A stretch of DNA of 64,000 bases from CAJXZP01 sp963974475 (GTDB lineage: Bacteria > Bacteroidota > Bacteroidia > Flavobacteriales_G > Salibacteraceae). Under the pieces are notes generated by a model that saw nothing but the letters and a program-made list of their open reading frames with translations, had not been told where the DNA came from and did no database searches. The DNA lies in NCBI GenBank assembly GCA_963974475.1, contig CAXBCR010000015.1:1-64000 (forward strand), given 5' to 3'. Positions within the stretch are counted from its first letter, which is position 1. Each line of letters opens with the position of its first letter. Positions 36,321 through 46,352 of this stretch are shown one piece after another. A program made the translations under genes and the position numbers.

Positions 36321-36355
36321 AATCGACCGTTTGAGTCTTTTAGTCGATTTTTTTT
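36321..36355 (+). terminator. Terminator-like hairpin before the efflux operon
   Basis: AATCGAC / GTCGATT pair over a 15-base loop, followed by eight T. It could stop read-through from the accessory zone. As a 7-bp inverted repeat close to the promoter it could also be a regulator site. Confidence 0.5.
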
Positions 36356-36365
36356 ATCCAACTCC

Positions 36366-36395
36366 TTGCCAATTCCACAAATACATTTACATTTG
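36366..36395 (+). promoter_or_regulatory. Promoter of the TetR-RND efflux operon
   Basis: TTG at 36366-36368, 19 bases, then TACATTTG at 36388-36395: a full match to the Bacteroidota consensus. The predicted transcript starts near 36402, with a leader of about 23 bases before the TetR ATG at 36425. Confidence 0.82.
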
Positions 36396-36424
36396 CGCTA
36401 CCAAAACACTAATTTGGTCGGTAA

Positions 36425-37024
36425 ATGAAAACAAAAGACGAAATAGCTAAAGACGAAATAGCTAAAGACGAAATAATTGTAAAAGCGCAAAAGTTGTTTG
36501 TACAATTTGGGTTGAAAAAAACCACTATGGATGAAATTGCGGAAGCTTGTGGAAAAGCTAAAAGTACTTTATACCATTATTTCAAAAATAAAGAACAAAT
36601 TTTTGATGAGGTTATCCATGTTGAACTTACGGATCTTAGGCTTATAGTAAAACAAAAAGTAGAAACTCAAAAAACGGTTAAAGATAAACTGTCAACCTAC
36701 TTTTTAGAGTTTCATCAAGAAATTACGAATAAAGTAAACTTGTATAACATCGTTAAAAACGAACTAAAGAATGAAAAAAAATCAACTGAAATATTCCATC
36801 AACTTTTAGTGTTTGAAACGGTGTATATCACACGAGTTTTGGAAGATGCGTATGATTCTGGTGAATTCACAGATATTTCAACACAAGATATTCCTTGGTT
36901 TACCGAAGCTCTATTGGCTGGTTTTTTCGGAATTGTAAGATACTCCATAGAAAGTGAAAAAGGTTTTGAAGTAGAAAAAATGGAAAGAGTAATAAACATT
37001 CTAATACCTAAACTATTCGCATAG
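36425..37024 (+). CDS. TetR-family transcriptional regulator of the efflux operon
   Basis: 199 residues. The N-terminal helix-turn-helix (about 20-62: KAQKLFVQFGLKKTTMDEIA, GKAKSTLYHYFKNKEQIF) is typical of TetR. The C-terminal ligand domain is helical. The first residues contain a threefold repeat KDEIA made by a 15-base tandem repeat. It is the first gene before the membrane fusion protein, RND pump and TolC genes, all in one direction. It probably represses that operon and itself until a toxic compound binds. Confidence 0.92.
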   Translation: MKTKDEIAKDEIAKDEIIVKAQKLFVQFGLKKTTMDEIAEACGKAKSTLYHYFKNKEQIFDEVIHVELTDLRLIVKQKVETQKTVKDKLSTYFLEFHQEITNKVNLYNIVKNELKNEKKSTEIFHQLLVFETVYITRVLEDAYDSGEFTDISTQDIPWFTEALLAGFFGIVRYSIESEKGFEVEKMERVINILIPKLFA

Positions 37025-37088
37025 TTTTTTTTGCTCCAAAAACCGACCAAAATACCAAAATAGTTTTATCAATTTAAATTCGAATAAA

Positions 37089-38126
37089 ATGCACAAAGTA
37101 ATAGTAACACTTGCTACGGCAATTACCATGATTGGATGTAGCCAAGAAAAAGAGGAATCAACCACTCAAGATGCAGAAACAAAAAGTATCAAAGTAGAGA
37201 CTTCGGTTGCTAAACCAAATCAAAAAATAAAGCACCTAAATTATACCGGTGCTATTATTCCTGCCTCTATCACTCCATTGAGCTTTCAACTTCCTGGATT
37301 GGTACAAAACATCTACGTTTCTGAAGGGGATTTGGTTAAAAAAGGACAAGTATTGGCATCCATAAACAAAGAGACCTTTCAAAGTACGTATGCTATGGCA
37401 GCAGCCAGTCAAACACAGGCAAAAGATGCGTATGAAAGATTGAAGAAGGTGCATGACCAAGGAAGTTTACCAGAAATTCAATGGCAAGAAATGAACGCCA
37501 ATTTGGCCAAAGCAAATGCAGCTGCAGAAATTGCGCAACAAAACCTTAAAAAATGCACTATTACCGCACCAATAAATGGCGTAATTGGAGCGCGTGATGT
37601 AGAAGTTGGTTCTACCGCTACACCAGGTATTTCTGTATTTAAATTAATCACCATTGAAAAGGTATATGTACGTATTGCAGTACCTGAAACAGAAATTCGT
37701 AAAATTGAAAAAGGACAAACCGCACAAATCACTATTCCGGCAGTTAGTGCCGAAACATTTACCGCAACGGTTGAAAACATTGGTGTGGTTGCCAGCGCTT
37801 TCTCAAAAACATACGAGGTTAAACTCATAATGGATAATCCCAACATGATGATCAAACCCGGGATGGCTTGTGACATCAATTTAATTACCACTTCTAAAAC
37901 ATCTGAAATTGCGGTTCCTTATAACTCGGTAATTCAGGATAAAGATAAAAACACCTATGTGTATACAGTAGATAAAACAAGTCATCGAGTAACCAAACAA
38001 CCTGTTAAAATTGGCTTGTTCTCAAACAATGAACTTATTGTAACCAACGGCTTATCTGAAGGAGACCTCATTGTAGTTGCTGGTCAACAAAAACTTCATG
38101 ACCAATCTACTGTTACCATTAATTAG
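37089..38126 (+). CDS. RND efflux membrane fusion lipoprotein
   Basis: 345 residues with a lipoprotein signal ending in MIGC (Cys17). Next come a biotinyl-lipoyl-like half (PGLVQNIYVSEGDLVKKGQVL), a hairpin region (about 100-145), the other lipoyl half (CTITAPINGVIGARDVEVGS) and beta-barrel and membrane-proximal domains. It links the inner-membrane pump to TolC across the periplasm. It is 65 bases after the TetR gene and 36 bases before the RND gene. Confidence 0.93.
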   Translation: MHKVIVTLATAITMIGCSQEKEESTTQDAETKSIKVETSVAKPNQKIKHLNYTGAIIPASITPLSFQLPGLVQNIYVSEGDLVKKGQVLASINKETFQSTYAMAAASQTQAKDAYERLKKVHDQGSLPEIQWQEMNANLAKANAAAEIAQQNLKKCTITAPINGVIGARDVEVGSTATPGISVFKLITIEKVYVRIAVPETEIRKIEKGQTAQITIPAVSAETFTATVENIGVVASAFSKTYEVKLIMDNPNMMIKPGMACDINLITTSKTSEIAVPYNSVIQDKDKNTYVYTVDKTSHRVTKQPVKIGLFSNNELIVTNGLSEGDLIVVAGQQKLHDQSTVTIN

Positions 38127-38161
38127 AGTCCATCTCCGTACTCATTAATTAAATTAAGAAC

Positions 38162-41100
38162 ATGAAACAAAAAATCAATATAATCGAAGCGGCTATGAAG
38201 TATAAGCAAATTGTGCTTTCGCTCGTAGTTGCCATGATGACCATAGGTGTAATTGCCTTAATAAATATGCCTCGTAATGAATTTCCAGATTTCACAATTC
38301 GTCAAGGGGTTATTGTAGGAGTTTTTCCTGGTGCATCATCAGAAGAAGTAGAAGAACAACTCACCAAAGAGGTAGAAAACTACATATTTGGATATAAAGA
38401 AGTAAATAAAGTCAAAACGTACTCTAACTCTACAGAAGGGCAAATGATCATTTTCGTTGAACTTAACGAAGATGTAAAAAACGCTGATGAATTCTGGTCG
38501 AAACTACGTCATGGGTTAGGTGAGCTTAAAATGCAACTTCCAACAGGCGTTTTAGCGCTTATTGGTACCAATGATTTTGGAGATACATCGGCATTACTTG
38601 TAACCATGTCATCAAATGAGAAAAGCTCACGCGAATTAGAAACCACCATGAAAAAACTGGAGGCAGAAGTTCGAAAAGTAAGTTCTGTATCTAAAATTAA
38701 ACGACATGGAGTTCAACATGAAAAAGTGTTTATTTATGTACGTCCTGAAAAATTAAATGAGTACAATATTCAACCTTTAACCATTTTATCCTCATTCAAA
38801 TTACAAGAATCAATTTCTTATGCTGGTCAACTGGATAATGGGGAGTTAATTCTTCCAGTCCATTTACCTCCCAGATATGAGTCTGAGAAAGATTTAGAAA
38901 ATCAAGTTATTTATACCGATGTAGAAGGAAATGTAATTCGATTAAAAGATGTGGCGCGTATTGAACGTAAATATGGCACTCCTGATAGTTACATCAAAAA
39001 CAACGGTAAAAATGCCATTTTGCTTTCCTTAGAAATGCAACAAGGAAACAACATTGTGCAATACGGTGAAGAGGTTCTGGAAGTTATTGAAGAGTTTAAA
39101 ACAAACGTTTCAGATGATGTAGAAATCAATGTAATTTCTAATCAACCCGAAGTAGTGGATCAATCTATTTCGCATTTCATGACCGAGTTTTTATTAGCTA
39201 TTGCGGCCGTAATTATTGTAACTATGATTCTGCTTCCATTTAGGGTATCGGCAGTAGCAGCGATTACCATTCCAATATCTATTCTAATTACCTTAGGAAT
39301 AATGCAAATGATTGGTTTGCAATTAGACATTGTTTCTCTTGCAGGGTTAATCGTTGTACTTGGAATGGTAGTAGATAATGCCATTGTAATTATAGATAAC
39401 CACCTTGAAAAATTAGATCAAGGCGAAACACCTTGGAATGCAGCTTGGAAAGCTTCAACCGAACTTTTTGTTCCCGTACTTTCTGCAACAGCTGCAATTA
39501 TTGCGTCATTCTTACCGCTAATGTTCTTTTTAGATGGAATGGCAGGTGATTTTATTGGAGCGTTTCCACTCACCATTGCTATTGCGTTATGTATATCCAT
39601 GTTAATTGCTATCCTTTTGGTACCATTTCTTAGCTACGCCTTCATCAAAAAAGGGTTGCACAAAGAAAACAACAAAAAGAAAAAATTTGATTTACTGGAT
39701 AAGGTGCAGCAAGGGTATGACTATGTGTTGGCTAAAGGATTTAAACATCCAATAACCACCATTTCTGTAGGAATCCTTTCAATAGTGGCTGCGGTATTCA
39801 TTTTTACCATTATCGATCAGCAAATGTTTCCTACAATGGATAGAAAACAGTTTGCGGTAGAGGTTTACCTTCCAGAAGGTGCTTCATTAGAAAAAACAGA
39901 AGTAATCATTGACAGTTTAGAATCTGTATTACTGCAAGATGAAAGAATTGCTAATGTAGCCAGTTTTGTAGGTACTGGATCTCCAAGATTTCACTCCTTA
40001 TACGCACCACACATGCCGTCAAAAAATTATGGGCAGATTTTGGTAAATACGGTTTCAAACGAAGCCACACTGGAAGTACTGGATCTTTACAGCAAACAGT
40101 ATTATCAGGCATTTCCTGGAGCACATGTAAAATGGAAACAATTGGCAATGGAAGCTTTTTCGGCACCCATTGAAGTTAGAATATCGGGTAATAATATGGA
40201 AGACCTTAAATCTGCCGCTAATATGGTTACCGATGTATTGGAAAGCCATAAAGATGCCTCTTGGGTTCGAAACGATTGGTTGGAAAAAAGGCAAGGAATT
40301 TCTATCGAATTAGATTCAGATAAAGCAAATAAATTGGGTTATTCAAAAGCCTTTATTGCTACTTCATTAATGGTTTCTATGGATGGATTGCCGGTAACCA
40401 CCATGTGGGAGAAAGATTATCCAGTAGCTGTTGTTTTATCGAAAGAAGATAATTTAACGGATGATATTGACGATTTAAAGAATCAATACATTTCTTCTTT
40501 ATTAACCAAAGAAGCACTTCCATTACGCACCATTGCTAAATTAGAACCAGAATGGACAGAAGGAAATATTGTTCACCGTAACGGAGTTCGTACAATTACG
40601 GTTAGTTCTGATGTTCAAAAAGGTGTGATGTATTCCGCAGTATTTGCAGATGTTAGACCACAGATTGATGCTCTTGATTTACCTAAAGGAGTTAGCCTTG
40701 TTTATGGAGGAGAGAACTCAGAAATGATTGCCAACTTTGTTCCAATGGGTATTTCATTGGGCGTAAGTGTAATATTGATTTTCATGATATTACTCTTCCA
40801 ATTTAAAACCATTAATAAAGCTCTTTTGGTAATGTCAACCATGTTGCTCAGTTTATTTGGAGCTTCGTTTGGACTTTACATTATTGGATATCCATTTGGT
40901 ATGACCTCATTCATTGGAATTATTGGCTTAATGGGAATTACCGTAAGAAACGGAATAATACTTATTGATTATGCCGAGCAACTGGGTAAAGAAGAAGGCT
41001 TAAGCATTAAAGAAGCCGCTATTGCAGCGGGTAAACGTAGAATGCGTCCAATTTTTCTTACCTCTATGGCAGCCGCAATTGGTGTAGTTCCAATGATTGC

Positions 41101-41248
41101 AAGTAACTCTCCTCTTTGGGGGCCTTTAGGAACCGTGATTTGCTTTGGATTAATCTTCGGTATGATACTCACCTTATTTGTATTACCCGTATTGTATTGG
41201 AAAGTATTGGGTAAAGAAAATTCTACCTCAAATATTCCAATTTCATAA
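38162..41248 (+). CDS. RND-family efflux pump (inner membrane)
   Basis: This 1028-residue protein has the normal length of an RND transporter. There is one N-terminal membrane helix (about 15-35), then a large periplasmic loop, six helices (about 335-500) including the proton-relay helix GMVVDNAIVIIDN, a second periplasmic loop and a final helix bundle (about 850-1015). Periplasmic drug or lipid-like compounds are exported with proton drive. The substrate cannot be deduced. All parts are present and the frame is intact. Confidence 0.95.
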   Translation: MKQKINIIEAAMKYKQIVLSLVVAMMTIGVIALINMPRNEFPDFTIRQGVIVGVFPGASSEEVEEQLTKEVENYIFGYKEVNKVKTYSNSTEGQMIIFVELNEDVKNADEFWSKLRHGLGELKMQLPTGVLALIGTNDFGDTSALLVTMSSNEKSSRELETTMKKLEAEVRKVSSVSKIKRHGVQHEKVFIYVRPEKLNEYNIQPLTILSSFKLQESISYAGQLDNGELILPVHLPPRYESEKDLENQVIYTDVEGNVIRLKDVARIERKYGTPDSYIKNNGKNAILLSLEMQQGNNIVQYGEEVLEVIEEFKTNVSDDVEINVISNQPEVVDQSISHFMTEFLLAIAAVIIVTMILLPFRVSAVAAITIPISILITLGIMQMIGLQLDIVSLAGLIVVLGMVVDNAIVIIDNHLEKLDQGETPWNAAWKASTELFVPVLSATAAIIASFLPLMFFLDGMAGDFIGAFPLTIAIALCISMLIAILLVPFLSYAFIKKGLHKENNKKKKFDLLDKVQQGYDYVLAKGFKHPITTISVGILSIVAAVFIFTIIDQQMFPTMDRKQFAVEVYLPEGASLEKTEVIIDSLESVLLQDERIANVASFVGTGSPRFHSLYAPHMPSKNYGQILVNTVSNEATLEVLDLYSKQYYQAFPGAHVKWKQLAMEAFSAPIEVRISGNNMEDLKSAANMVTDVLESHKDASWVRNDWLEKRQGISIELDSDKANKLGYSKAFIATSLMVSMDGLPVTTMWEKDYPVAVVLSKEDNLTDDIDDLKNQYISSLLTKEALPLRTIAKLEPEWTEGNIVHRNGVRTITVSSDVQKGVMYSAVFADVRPQIDALDLPKGVSLVYGGENSEMIANFVPMGISLGVSVILIFMILLFQFKTINKALLVMSTMLLSLFGASFGLYIIGYPFGMTSFIGIIGLMGITVRNGIILIDYAEQLGKEEGLSIKEAAIAAGKRRMRPIFLTSMAAAIGVVPMIASNSPLWGPLGTVICFGLIFGMILTLFVLPVLYWKVLGKENSTSNIPIS

Positions 41249-41293
41249 TTGGAAATCAAGGTAGTATTACATTAATAATTTAAAGACGAAAAA

Positions 41294-42643
41294 ATGAAAC
41301 ATATAATATTAGCGGTCTTAATGGTAGGTACATTGGTATCTACCACTATAGCGCAAGAATTATCGCTAGATAGTTGCAAAGCATTTGCAATAAGCAATAA
41401 CATAAGCTTAAAAAACGCTCAACTCGAACTGGACGCGGCTGAGAAAGTAAAGCAAAATGCGTTTACTAATTATTTTCCGAAAGTAGATGCAGGGGCATTT
41501 ACCATGAAGTCGAGTTCAAAAATTATTCAGGCTGAAACGCCTGAATTTAACCTTCCTGTTTATGATGGAAATCCCGCAACTATTCCAGGAGCTACAGAGT
41601 TTGCGTATGTGCCTGGTATGGACATTGGAATTTTAGATAATGTAAGCACCGGTTATGTTACCGCAATACAACCTCTATTTACTGGAGGCCGAATCTATAA
41701 TGGAAACAAGTTGGCAGATATTGGTTCGTCTATTAAAAGTGACCAATTAAGTTTGACTACAAATGAGGTTCTTGTAAAAACAGAATATTTGTACTGGACG
41801 GTTATTTCTCTAAATGAAAAGAAGAAGACTTTAGCGGGCTATGAGTCGTTACTTCAAAGTTTTAAGAAAGATGCTTCTGTATCGTTTGATGCGGGGTTAA
41901 TTCAAAAGAGTGATTTGCTTAAAATAGAACTAGAATTAAATAAAATAGAAGCACAAAAACTCCAATTAGAAAACGGTTTGGCTATGGTGAAAATGACATT
42001 GAGCCAACACATCGGAATCCCATATTCCGAAAATTTAGTATTGACAGATAGCACACTAACGGTAAACACACCATTATCGACTTTTGTAACTCCACAATCC
42101 GCATTAATGAATAGAAGTGAATATAAGATTCTAAATAAAGCCGTTACTGCCGAAGAGTTGCAACAAAAAATGGCGCAAGGAGAGTACTTGCCTTCCATAG
42201 CTGTAGGAGTTTCTGGATACTATTTAGATATGATGGATAATCAAAGCACTAATGCCATGGCGTTTGCTACATTATCTATTCCAATATCAGATTGGTGGGG
42301 AGGATCGTATAAAAAGCAAGAACACATAATAAAAGTGGAAATTGCCCAAAATAACCTTTCCGAAAAATCAGAATTACTCCAATTACAAATGGAAAAAACA
42401 TTCATGGATTTAAATGAAAGTTTCCAACAAATTAAAGTAGCTGAAGCAACCGTTTTACAAGCCAATGAATATTTTACCGAAATCAAAAATGGGCATGATG
42501 CAGGAATTGTAAGCACATCTGATTTATTAGAATCACGTGCATTACTGCAACAAGCTAACGATGCGTTAACCGATGCAAAAGCGGGATATAAAATCAAATT
42601 GGCATACTACATACAAGCTACCGCACAAACTAATTTAAACTAG
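41294..42643 (+). CDS. TolC-family outer membrane efflux protein
   Basis: 449 residues with a signal peptide (MKHIILAVLMVGTLVSTTIA). Two OEP repeats follow, with long coiled-coil stretches (about 150-250 and 345-440). It forms the outer-membrane channel for the RND pump. It is the last intact gene of the efflux operon. Its stop is directly followed by a degraded copy of a patatin gene start. Confidence 0.93.
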   Translation: MKHIILAVLMVGTLVSTTIAQELSLDSCKAFAISNNISLKNAQLELDAAEKVKQNAFTNYFPKVDAGAFTMKSSSKIIQAETPEFNLPVYDGNPATIPGATEFAYVPGMDIGILDNVSTGYVTAIQPLFTGGRIYNGNKLADIGSSIKSDQLSLTTNEVLVKTEYLYWTVISLNEKKKTLAGYESLLQSFKKDASVSFDAGLIQKSDLLKIELELNKIEAQKLQLENGLAMVKMTLSQHIGIPYSENLVLTDSTLTVNTPLSTFVTPQSALMNRSEYKILNKAVTAEELQQKMAQGEYLPSIAVGVSGYYLDMMDNQSTNAMAFATLSIPISDWWGGSYKKQEHIIKVEIAQNNLSEKSELLQLQMEKTFMDLNESFQQIKVAEATVLQANEYFTEIKNGHDAGIVSTSDLLESRALLQQANDALTDAKAGYKIKLAYYIQATAQTNLN

Positions 42644-42647
42644 TAAT

Positions 42648-42760
42648 ATGAAAAAAAACAGTAGCATTGGTACTATCCAGTAGCGGATCTAAAGGGCTCG
42701 CCTATATCGAGGTAATCAAAGAATTGGAACGTCAAGATTTTGTAACAGGTTTTGTTTTAA
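42648..42760 (+). pseudogene. Degraded 5' fragment of a patatin-like gene
   Basis: Starts ATGAAAAAAAACAGTAGC and follows the sequence of the patatin gene at 53722 for about 105 bases (shared blocks include GGTAATCAA and GAACGTCAAG) at about 70-75% by eye. An extra A in the A run and an early stop break the frame. It lies five bases after the tolC stop. It is a remnant and not a working gene. Confidence 0.75.
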
Positions 42761-42837
42761 GACATTCAACAGCTTGACTACTCGGAGTCGCAGTAAACTA
42801 GTATAGCGTTGTACACAATACCAAAAATAACAATTGA

Positions 42838-43197
42838 ATGAATCATTTTTTTAAAGGCAGACTTGTAAGTCTTAAATATGCAATTAAAGGATTTTTCCTA
42901 TTATTAAAAACAGAACATAGCATAATTGCCCAATCATTTATATTTATACTAATTATAATATTAGGAATTGCTTTAAATATTTCTAAACAAGATTGGATAA
43001 ATCAAACTTTTGCAATGGGTTTAGTTTTAAGCACCGAAGGAATGAATACTGCTGTAGAAAAATTAGCAGATTTTATTCATAAAGGACCTCATCCCAAAAT
43101 AGGTTTTATTAAAGATATTGCTGCAGGTGCAGTCACATTTGCAATGATTACGTTTTTAATTATTTTTTTTATTACGTATAAACCTTACATCTTTTAA
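42838..43197 (+). CDS. Diacylglycerol/undecaprenol kinase (DgkA type)
   Basis: 119 residues with three membrane segments and the DgkA signature (STEGMNTAVEKLADFI at about 65-80, KDIAAGAVTFAM at about 95-106). It phosphorylates diacylglycerol or undecaprenol, recycling lipid carriers and feeding phospholipid synthesis. It lies between the patatin remnant and a possible tolC remnant, at the left end of the lipid gene cluster. DgkA would recover diacylglycerol released by inositol-phosphoceramide synthesis, which fits its neighbours. Confidence 0.92.
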   Translation: MNHFFKGRLVSLKYAIKGFFLLLKTEHSIIAQSFIFILIIILGIALNISKQDWINQTFAMGLVLSTEGMNTAVEKLADFIHKGPHPKIGFIKDIAAGAVTFAMITFLIIFFITYKPYIF

Positions 43198-43247
43198 TAG
43201 GGTTAATTGTTTGTTCAAGTATAGCTAAATGGAAGACCTTAGTTTAA

Positions 43248-43305
43248 GGTCACAACAGCTGACAATTCGTTAACAGATACAAAAGCAAACTATAATTTAA
43301 GCAAC
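43248..43305 (+). pseudogene. Possible tolC 3'-end fragment
   Basis: CAACAGCTGACAATTCG and what follows translate as QQ-ADNSLTDTKANYNL with one indel. It resembles the tolC C-terminal segment QQANDALTDAKAGYKI at 42547. The match is about 50 bases, so chance is not fully excluded. If real it is a second sign of duplication at this junction. Confidence 0.5.
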
Positions 43306-43411
43306 AGAAATGGAAATCACTCTATCTCTTGAATAACAATAAATAAGTTTATGGGAATATCTTTATTACCGAATTGACATTAAAATAGAACGGGTTTAAA
43401 ACTGCAATAGA

Positions 43412-44125
<714 letters not shown>

Positions 44126-44152
44126 ACAATTTCAATAAAAAAATAAATTAAG

Positions 44153-45472
44153 ATGGAACATAAAAAAAGTATCAAAGATGCTAACGGTAAGTTAGGAGTT
44201 TTAACCCCTGGAATGGGCGCTGTATCGACTACTTTTATTGCAGGCGTAATAGCCGCAACGAAAGGTTTAGGAAAGCCTATCGGGTCTATTTCTCAAATGG
44301 GGAAAATCAGGCTGGGAAAACGAACAGAAAATAATAATCCAAACATTAAAGATTTTGTCCCATTGGCATCCTTAGACAATTTAGTTTTTGGAGGTTGGGA
44401 TATTTATGAAGATAATGTTTACACCGCAGGTCTGAATGCCGGAGTATTAGATAAAGATTTACTTAATGAAATAAAAGATGAGCTTTCGGAAATTTCTCCA
44501 ATGTCGGCCGTTTTTGATTCAAAATTTGTAAAAAATATTGAAGGCCCCAATATAAAATATGAACCCACAAAAATGGATGCTGCAAAAGCTTTAATGGCAG
44601 ACATTGAAGAGTTTAAAAAGATAAACAACTGCGATCGTTTAGTAATGGTTTGGTGTGCCTCTACTGAGGTTTATATTCAAGTATCAGATATTCATTTATC
44701 AATCGACCTATTTGAAAAAGCACTAGAAGAAAACCATCCTGCTATTGCGCCAAGTATGATTTATGCGTATGCAGCCATTAAAAGTGGTGTTCCATTTGCC
44801 AATGGAGCTCCTAATTTAACTGTTGATATTCCTGCTCTTTTACAATTAGCAGATAAGCTTAATGTTCCAGTTGCTGGAAAAGATTTTAAAACAGGACAAA
44901 CCTTAATGAAAACCATTTTAGGTCCTGGACTAAAAACGCGTTTATTAGGGATTGATGGGTGGTTTTCCACTAATATTTTAGGAAATAGAGATGGTGAAGT
45001 TTTAGACAATGAAGAAGCATTTAAAACTAAAGAAATTTCAAAATTAAGTGTATTAGATAGTGTACTTGAGCCAGATGTATATCCAGAATTATATAAAGAT
45101 ATGTACCATAAAGTCCGTATCAACTATTATCCACCAAAAGGAGATGATAAAGAAAGTTGGGACAACATCGATATTTTTGGATGGTTAGGTTACAAAATGC
45201 AGATAAAGGTTAACTTTTTGTGTAAAGACTCCATTCTTGCTGCGCCCGTAGTTCTTGATCTAGCAATTTTCATGGATTTAGCTAGCAGAGCAGGAATGAA
45301 AGGGATTCAAGAATGGCTTTCATTCTATTTCAAGTCTCCTCAAACAAAAGAAGGTTTAATACCAATTCACGATATTTTCTTACAAAAAATCAAATTAGAG
45401 AACACCCTCCGTCACCTAATGGATGAAGAATTAATCAATCATCTAGGGTTAGATTATTACGAAGAAGATTAA
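44153..45472 (+). CDS. Myo-inositol-3-phosphate synthase
   Basis: 439 residues, the normal length of this family. The NAD-binding start LGVLTPGMGAVSTTFIAG is at 13-30. Further typical stretches include LVFGGWDIYEDN, SMIYAYAAIKSGVPFANGAP and VAGKDFKTGQTLMKT. It converts glucose-6-phosphate to inositol-3-phosphate. It sits directly after the CDP-alcohol transferase and before PgpA, making it the inositol source of the pathway. Confidence 0.95.
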   Translation: MEHKKSIKDANGKLGVLTPGMGAVSTTFIAGVIAATKGLGKPIGSISQMGKIRLGKRTENNNPNIKDFVPLASLDNLVFGGWDIYEDNVYTAGLNAGVLDKDLLNEIKDELSEISPMSAVFDSKFVKNIEGPNIKYEPTKMDAAKALMADIEEFKKINNCDRLVMVWCASTEVYIQVSDIHLSIDLFEKALEENHPAIAPSMIYAYAAIKSGVPFANGAPNLTVDIPALLQLADKLNVPVAGKDFKTGQTLMKTILGPGLKTRLLGIDGWFSTNILGNRDGEVLDNEEAFKTKEISKLSVLDSVLEPDVYPELYKDMYHKVRINYYPPKGDDKESWDNIDIFGWLGYKMQIKVNFLCKDSILAAPVVLDLAIFMDLASRAGMKGIQEWLSFYFKSPQTKEGLIPIHDIFLQKIKLENTLRHLMDEELINHLGLDYYEED

Positions 45473-45476
45473 GAAA

Positions 45477-45956
45477 ATGATAAAAATTCACAAGATTATA
45501 GCATCAGGATTTGGGACTGGGTATGTGCCTATTGCACCAGGAACAGCTGGGTCCATTCTTGGTATTGTTTTATTCTATCTGTTGAACCAAATTGAAATTA
45601 ATTTGGGACTAAGTTTGAATACTATTTTACTAGTTAATGCTGGTGTAATATTCTTTGTGACATTAGTAGGGGTTAATTCCATCAAAAATGTTCATTATCA
45701 ATGGAAACATGATGCCTCTGCAATTGTTATTGATGAAATTGTTGGGGTTTGGATTGCTGTATTTGCCATGCCTCACGAATGGAAATACTATATAATCGCA
45801 CTTATTCTTTTTCGATTTTTTGATATTACAAAACCATTTTTCATTAGAAAACTGGATAAAATGTCTTCAGACTGGAGTGTTATGTTAGATGATGTTTTGG
45901 CGGGTTTATATAGCCTCGTTGTTATTCAAATTTTACATGGATTAGGGATTATTTAA
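45477..45956 (+). CDS. PgpA-like phosphatase, probable PI-phosphate phosphatase
   Basis: 159 residues with three to four membrane segments and the PgpA pattern (GFGTGYVPIAPGTAGS at 12-27, IDEIVGVWIA at about 85-95). PgpA removes phosphate from phosphatidylglycerolphosphate. Next to MIPS and a CDP-inositol-phosphate transferase it more likely acts on phosphatidylinositol phosphate. Four bases after the MIPS gene, one base before GtrA. Confidence 0.88.
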   Translation: MIKIHKIIASGFGTGYVPIAPGTAGSILGIVLFYLLNQIEINLGLSLNTILLVNAGVIFFVTLVGVNSIKNVHYQWKHDASAIVIDEIVGVWIAVFAMPHEWKYYIIALILFRFFDITKPFFIRKLDKMSSDWSVMLDDVLAGLYSLVVIQILHGLGII

Positions 45957-46352
45957 ATGAGCAAAACATTTTCTCAAAACATCGCTTTGTTTTTTAGATA
46001 TAACACCGTTGCATTATTTGCAACCACAATTGATTTTGTGTGCTTTTTTCTATTATTCGAGATGTTTGATTTTTGGTATGTATTATCGGCATCTATCAGC
46101 GCTAGTTTAGGGGGCATAGCTGCTTTTATTATGAACTGGAAATGGGTTTTTAAAACTCAAAAAAAGAGATGGTATACTCAATTTATCAAATACGTTATTG
46201 CGTGGGGGGGGAGTATTTTACTTAATATCTATGGGCTTTACTTTTTGGTTGAAAATACTGAAATCAGTGAGGTGATGTCTAAAATAATGGTTTCAATAAT
46301 TGTAGGTGCTTTTTACAATTTTTTAATATCTAAAAATATCATTTTTAAATGA
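45957..46352 (+). CDS. GtrA-family membrane protein
   Basis: 131 residues with four membrane helices (about 17-38, 45-65, 80-100 and 108-128), matching the GtrA family (NWKWVFK is typical at 59-65). GtrA-like proteins are implicated in moving lipid-linked sugars or similar groups across the inner membrane. The start directly follows the PgpA stop; the stop overlaps the next start as ATGA. It may help flip the inositol lipid, but this is only inferred. Confidence 0.88.
   Translation: MSKTFSQNIALFFRYNTVALFATTIDFVCFFLLFEMFDFWYVLSASISASLGGIAAFIMNWKWVFKTQKKRWYTQFIKYVIAWGGSILLNIYGLYFLVENTEISEVMSKIMVSIIVGAFYNFLISKNIIFK

Larger units (their letters stand above)
35974..36424. other. 451-base gap with R1, R2, terminator and the TetR promoter
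   Basis: Contains R1 copy 2 (36079-36233), R2 copy 3 (36229-36254), a terminator-like hairpin (36321-36355) and the promoter of the efflux operon (36366-36395). The open frame 35994-36200 runs through R1 and has no support as a gene. Confidence 0.65.
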
